In this document: in pieces, positions 30,964 through 33,102 of the stretch
How positions within the stretch are numbered: the stretch's first letter is position 1
Layout of the letters: the number at the start of each line of letters is the position of its first letter
Source of the DNA: Prado023 sp964638055
GTDB taxonomy: Bacteria; Actinomycetota; Actinomycetes; S36-B12; CAIYMF01
Assembly: GCA_964638055.1 (NCBI GenBank)
Contig: CAZWXF010000017.1
Coordinates: forward strand, 1-33,102
Length of the DNA stretch: 33,102 bases
Direction: 5' to 3'
Position numbers and translations under genes: made by a program
The notes under the pieces: model-generated
Databases searched by the model: none
What the model saw: the letters and a program-made list of their open reading frames with translations, nothing else
What the model was told of the DNA's origin: nothing

Positions 30964-31875
30964 GTGGATGATGTCCAGCCCCCTGACGCCAGCCCCCCCG
31001 TCGATGCCCATCCGGCAGGCAACGATGCCCCCGAGACGATCGCTGACGACGTTTCCCCTCTCGACCACGTCCCCGACATCCGGCTCATCGCCTGCGACAT
31101 GGACGGAACGCTCCTGGACGACGAGGACACGGTCCACGATGAGTTCTGGCCCCTCATCGACCAGCTCCACGCCCGCGGCATCGTCTTCTGCCCAGCCTCC
31201 GGGCGCCAGTACTACAACCTCCTCGAGCGCTTCGACGCCATCGCCGACGAGGTGATCTTCATCGCCGAGAACGGCACCTTCGTCGTTCGCAACGGGATCG
31301 AGCTCAGCTCCGAGTGCCTCGATGCCCACGTCGCCCGGGAGCTCGTCGGGGTCGCGCGCGACATCAACGCCCGCGGCGGGAACGTGGGCACCGTCCTGTG
31401 CGGCAAGGCCTCGGCGTACATCGAGCGCACCGACGAGGCCTTCGTCACAGAGGTCGAGAAGTACTACCACCGTCTGGCCGTCGTGGCAGACCTCACGACT
31501 GTCAGCGACGACATCCTCAAGGTCGCCATCTACGACTTCGTCTCCTCCGAACAGGTCTCGGCTCCCGCCTTCGCCGCCTACACGGACACCCATCAGGTGG
31601 TCATCTCAGGACTGCACTGGCTCGACGTCATGTCAGCCACCGCGAACAAGGGCACAGGCCTGCGCCGTATCCAGCAGTCCCTGGGAGTCACCCGCGACCA
31701 GACGATGGTCTTCGGGGACTTCCTCAACGACCTGGAGATGATGGACGAGGCGACCTACTCGTTCGCCATGGCCAACGCCCATCCCGCCCTCGTCGCGCGT
31801 GCCCGATTCGGGGCGCCGCTGAACACGGAGAACGGCGTGGTCCGCACCATCCGATCGGTGCTGCGCCTGCCCTGA
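30964..31875 (+). CDS. Cof-type HAD-superfamily phosphatase
   Basis: The 303-residue protein has a disordered acidic/proline N-terminus of about 35 residues and then a HAD core. Motif I is ACDMDGTLL, motif II is CPASGRQ, the lysine motif is TANKGTGLRRI, and motif IV is FGDFLNDLEMM. A large C2-type cap lies between motifs II and III, typical of the Cof family that dephosphorylates sugar phosphates, flavin mononucleotide or pyridoxal phosphate. The actual substrate is unknown. GTG 30964 was chosen from the leaderless promoter geometry. It stands alone, 88 nt after the HdeD-like gene. Confidence 0.9.
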   Translation: MDDVQPPDASPPVDAHPAGNDAPETIADDVSPLDHVPDIRLIACDMDGTLLDDEDTVHDEFWPLIDQLHARGIVFCPASGRQYYNLLERFDAIADEVIFIAENGTFVVRNGIELSSECLDAHVARELVGVARDINARGGNVGTVLCGKASAYIERTDEAFVTEVEKYYHRLAVVADLTTVSDDILKVAIYDFVSSEQVSAPAFAAYTDTHQVVISGLHWLDVMSATANKGTGLRRIQQSLGVTRDQTMVFGDFLNDLEMMDEATYSFAMANAHPALVARARFGAPLNTENGVVRTIRSVLRLP

Positions 31876-31877
31876 AC

Positions 31878-31913
31878 GCCCGATCCCGGCCGACGACGTC
31901 GTTCGGGTCGGGC
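31878..31913 (+). terminator. Hairpin after the HAD gene
   Basis: GCCCGATCC can pair with GGGTCGGGC (one G-U pair) over an 18-nt loop, starting 3 nt after the stop codon. There is no U-run. Confidence 0.35.
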
Positions 31914-31947
31914 AGCCCTCCGCCAGCCGGGCGCCGGCCCCGGTGGG

Positions 31948-31956
31948 TGGTTGGAT
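31948..31956 (+). promoter_or_regulatory. Extended -10 of a leaderless hydrolase transcript (TGG-TTGGAT)
   Basis: TGG-TTGGAT ends 7 nt before GTG 31964, repeating the geometry seen at other leaderless candidates of this window. Confidence 0.4.
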
Positions 31957-31963
31957 CGGGCAG

Positions 31964-32962
31964 GTGGACCCAGTGAACGAGTCGTTCCGCCCGGCCGCCC
32001 CCTGGCTCACCGGGCACCTGCAGACCATCGCCAACCAGGTACGCAAGCCCGCGTGGGACCTGGGCTCGGTCGGGACCGAGGATCGCCTCATCGTGCCCAT
32101 GGACGACGGGTCGGGCGACAGCATCGCCGTGCGCATCCACCGCCCGAGGGATGGCGACGCGAGGAGGCCGTTCGTCCTGCTCGTCCACGGCCTGGGCGGC
32201 TCGATCGACTCGCCCTACATCCAGGCCACGGCCCACGGGCTGCTCGGCGCCGGCTATCCGGTGGCGCGGATCGACCTGCGCGGAGTCGGCGAGTCCGCCC
32301 GGATCAGCCGCTCGCTCTACCACGGGGGCAGGTCCGAGGACCTGCGCGTCGTGCTGGCGGGGCTCGCCTCGCTCGATGGTCCGTGGGCCCATGAGGGGCA
32401 GGCCGTCGTCGGGTTCTCGCTGGGCGGCAACGTGACCCTCAAGCTCATGGGCGAGCCGCATCCCGGACTGGACCTGCGCGCGGCCGCCAGCGTGAGCGCC
32501 CCTCTGGAACTGGCATCAGCCGCCGAGCACCTGCAGCGGATGAGCCTCGGCCTCTACGGCCGGTTCCTGGTCCACCAGCTCCGGGAGCAGACGGCCGCAT
32601 CCGGCCTGCGCCTGACCGCTGGCGAGGAGGCGCAGCTCCGGGCGATCCGGACGGTCACCGAGTTCGACGACCTCTTCACGGCCAAGCGCAACGGCTGGCG
32701 CGATGCCGCCGAGTACTACGAGGTGAACTCGAGCGCCCAGTTCCTGCCGCGGATCGTCGAGCCGACGCTGGTGGTCCACGCGATCGACGACCCGATGATC
32801 CCCGCCAGCTCGTATCGGGCCGTCGACTGGGTGCGGCTGGCGACCCGGACGCCGGTGCGGCGAGCCCTCACCGCCAGGGGCGGGCACGTGGGGTTCCACG
32901 AGCGGGGTCAGGCGATGCCCTGGTACGTCGGGAGGATCCGCCGCCACCTGGACGCGGCCTGA
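31964..32962 (+). CDS. YheT/UPF0017-type alpha/beta hydrolase
   Basis: The 332-residue protein starts with the family signature FRPAAPWLTGHLQTI. The oxyanion region is LLVHGLGGS, the nucleophile elbow is GFSLGGN, the acid is Asp in AIDDPMIPAS, and the catalytic His is in RGGHVGFHE. It belongs to the AB hydrolase superfamily 4 group, cytosolic esterases of uncertain substrate. GTG 31964 is preferred for its -10 spacing; GTG 31973 is nearly equivalent. It is the last gene of the window. Confidence 0.92.
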   Translation: MDPVNESFRPAAPWLTGHLQTIANQVRKPAWDLGSVGTEDRLIVPMDDGSGDSIAVRIHRPRDGDARRPFVLLVHGLGGSIDSPYIQATAHGLLGAGYPVARIDLRGVGESARISRSLYHGGRSEDLRVVLAGLASLDGPWAHEGQAVVGFSLGGNVTLKLMGEPHPGLDLRAAASVSAPLELASAAEHLQRMSLGLYGRFLVHQLREQTAASGLRLTAGEEAQLRAIRTVTEFDDLFTAKRNGWRDAAEYYEVNSSAQFLPRIVEPTLVVHAIDDPMIPASSYRAVDWVRLATRTPVRRALTARGGHVGFHERGQAMPWYVGRIRRHLDAA

Positions 32963-32977
32963 GCCCAGCACTACGAC

Positions 32978-32997
32978 GCGTTGCCCCTTGGCGACGC
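32978..32997 (+). terminator. Possible terminator hairpin after the hydrolase gene
   Basis: GCGTTGCC pairs with GGCGACGC (one G-U pair) over a CCTT loop, 15 nt after the stop. No U-run follows. Nothing else was recognised from here to the window end. Confidence 0.35.
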
Positions 32998-33102
32998 AAG
33001 CCTCCCCCAGCAGTCCGTGGGGTGGTGGGCCAGGTCCGCTGCACTCCCCGCGACGATCACTGGGGGTCCCTCAGGGCCCGTCGGTGCTGCCGCACACGAA
33101 CG

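Overview
The window is a high-GC actinobacterial chromosome segment. Codons end almost always in G or C, GTG starts are common, and the core order rpsO-pnp-M16 peptidase-dapB is typical of Actinomycetota. The family is not certain; the protein set would fit Nocardioidaceae or another Propionibacteriales group, but that is a guess. No rRNA, tRNA, CRISPR, phage or insertion sequence was found.

Region 1 (1-10422) holds housekeeping and surface functions. It starts with a 36-bp tandem repeat, then minus-strand genes for an F420 gamma-glutamyl ligase-like protein and an Xaa-Pro aminopeptidase. An NAD-salvage pair (pnuC then a NadR-like bifunctional enzyme, overlapping by 4 bp) follows, with a small unrecognised ORF overlapping its upstream end. 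Next come ribF on the plus strand and a 1512-residue sortase-anchored surface protein with a VWA domain and six DUF11 repeats.

Region 2 (10423-16657) is the core plus-strand block: rpsO, pnp, M16 peptidase, dapB and a conserved membrane/TPR-like protein. It ends with a 44-residue, very acidic microprotein gene. The rpsO leader and the rpsO-pnp gap are rich in strong hairpins. Several genes across the window lack a Shine-Dalgarno sequence and instead have a -10-like hexamer 6-7 nt before the start codon, as expected for leaderless transcripts.

Region 3 (16847-30875) is an accessory regulatory and glycan island and the most interesting part. It contains two paralogous regulators with the order ANTAR-GAF-PAS, and a tightly packed operon of GT4 glycosyltransferase, unrecognised helical toroid-like protein and GH130-type phosphorylase. 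It also contains a DUF6328 membrane protein, a membrane PAS/SpoIIE-type protein whose phosphatase metal ligands are largely lost, a second GT4 glycosyltransferase, and one protein that fuses a degenerate glycosyltransferase to a complete SigB/SigF-type sigma factor. Immediately upstream of that fusion gene, and divergent from it, is an HdeD-like membrane protein gene. It is preceded by six copies of a 13-bp repeat whose last copy supplies the -35 element of a SigF/SigB-like promoter (GTTT-N16-GGGAAT). My working hypothesis is a stress or envelope-glycan response in which a dead glycosyltransferase domain acts as a sugar-nucleotide or glycan sensor for its own sigma factor.

Region 4 (30964-33102) holds a Cof-type HAD phosphatase and a YheT-type alpha/beta hydrolase, both with leaderless-type promoters.
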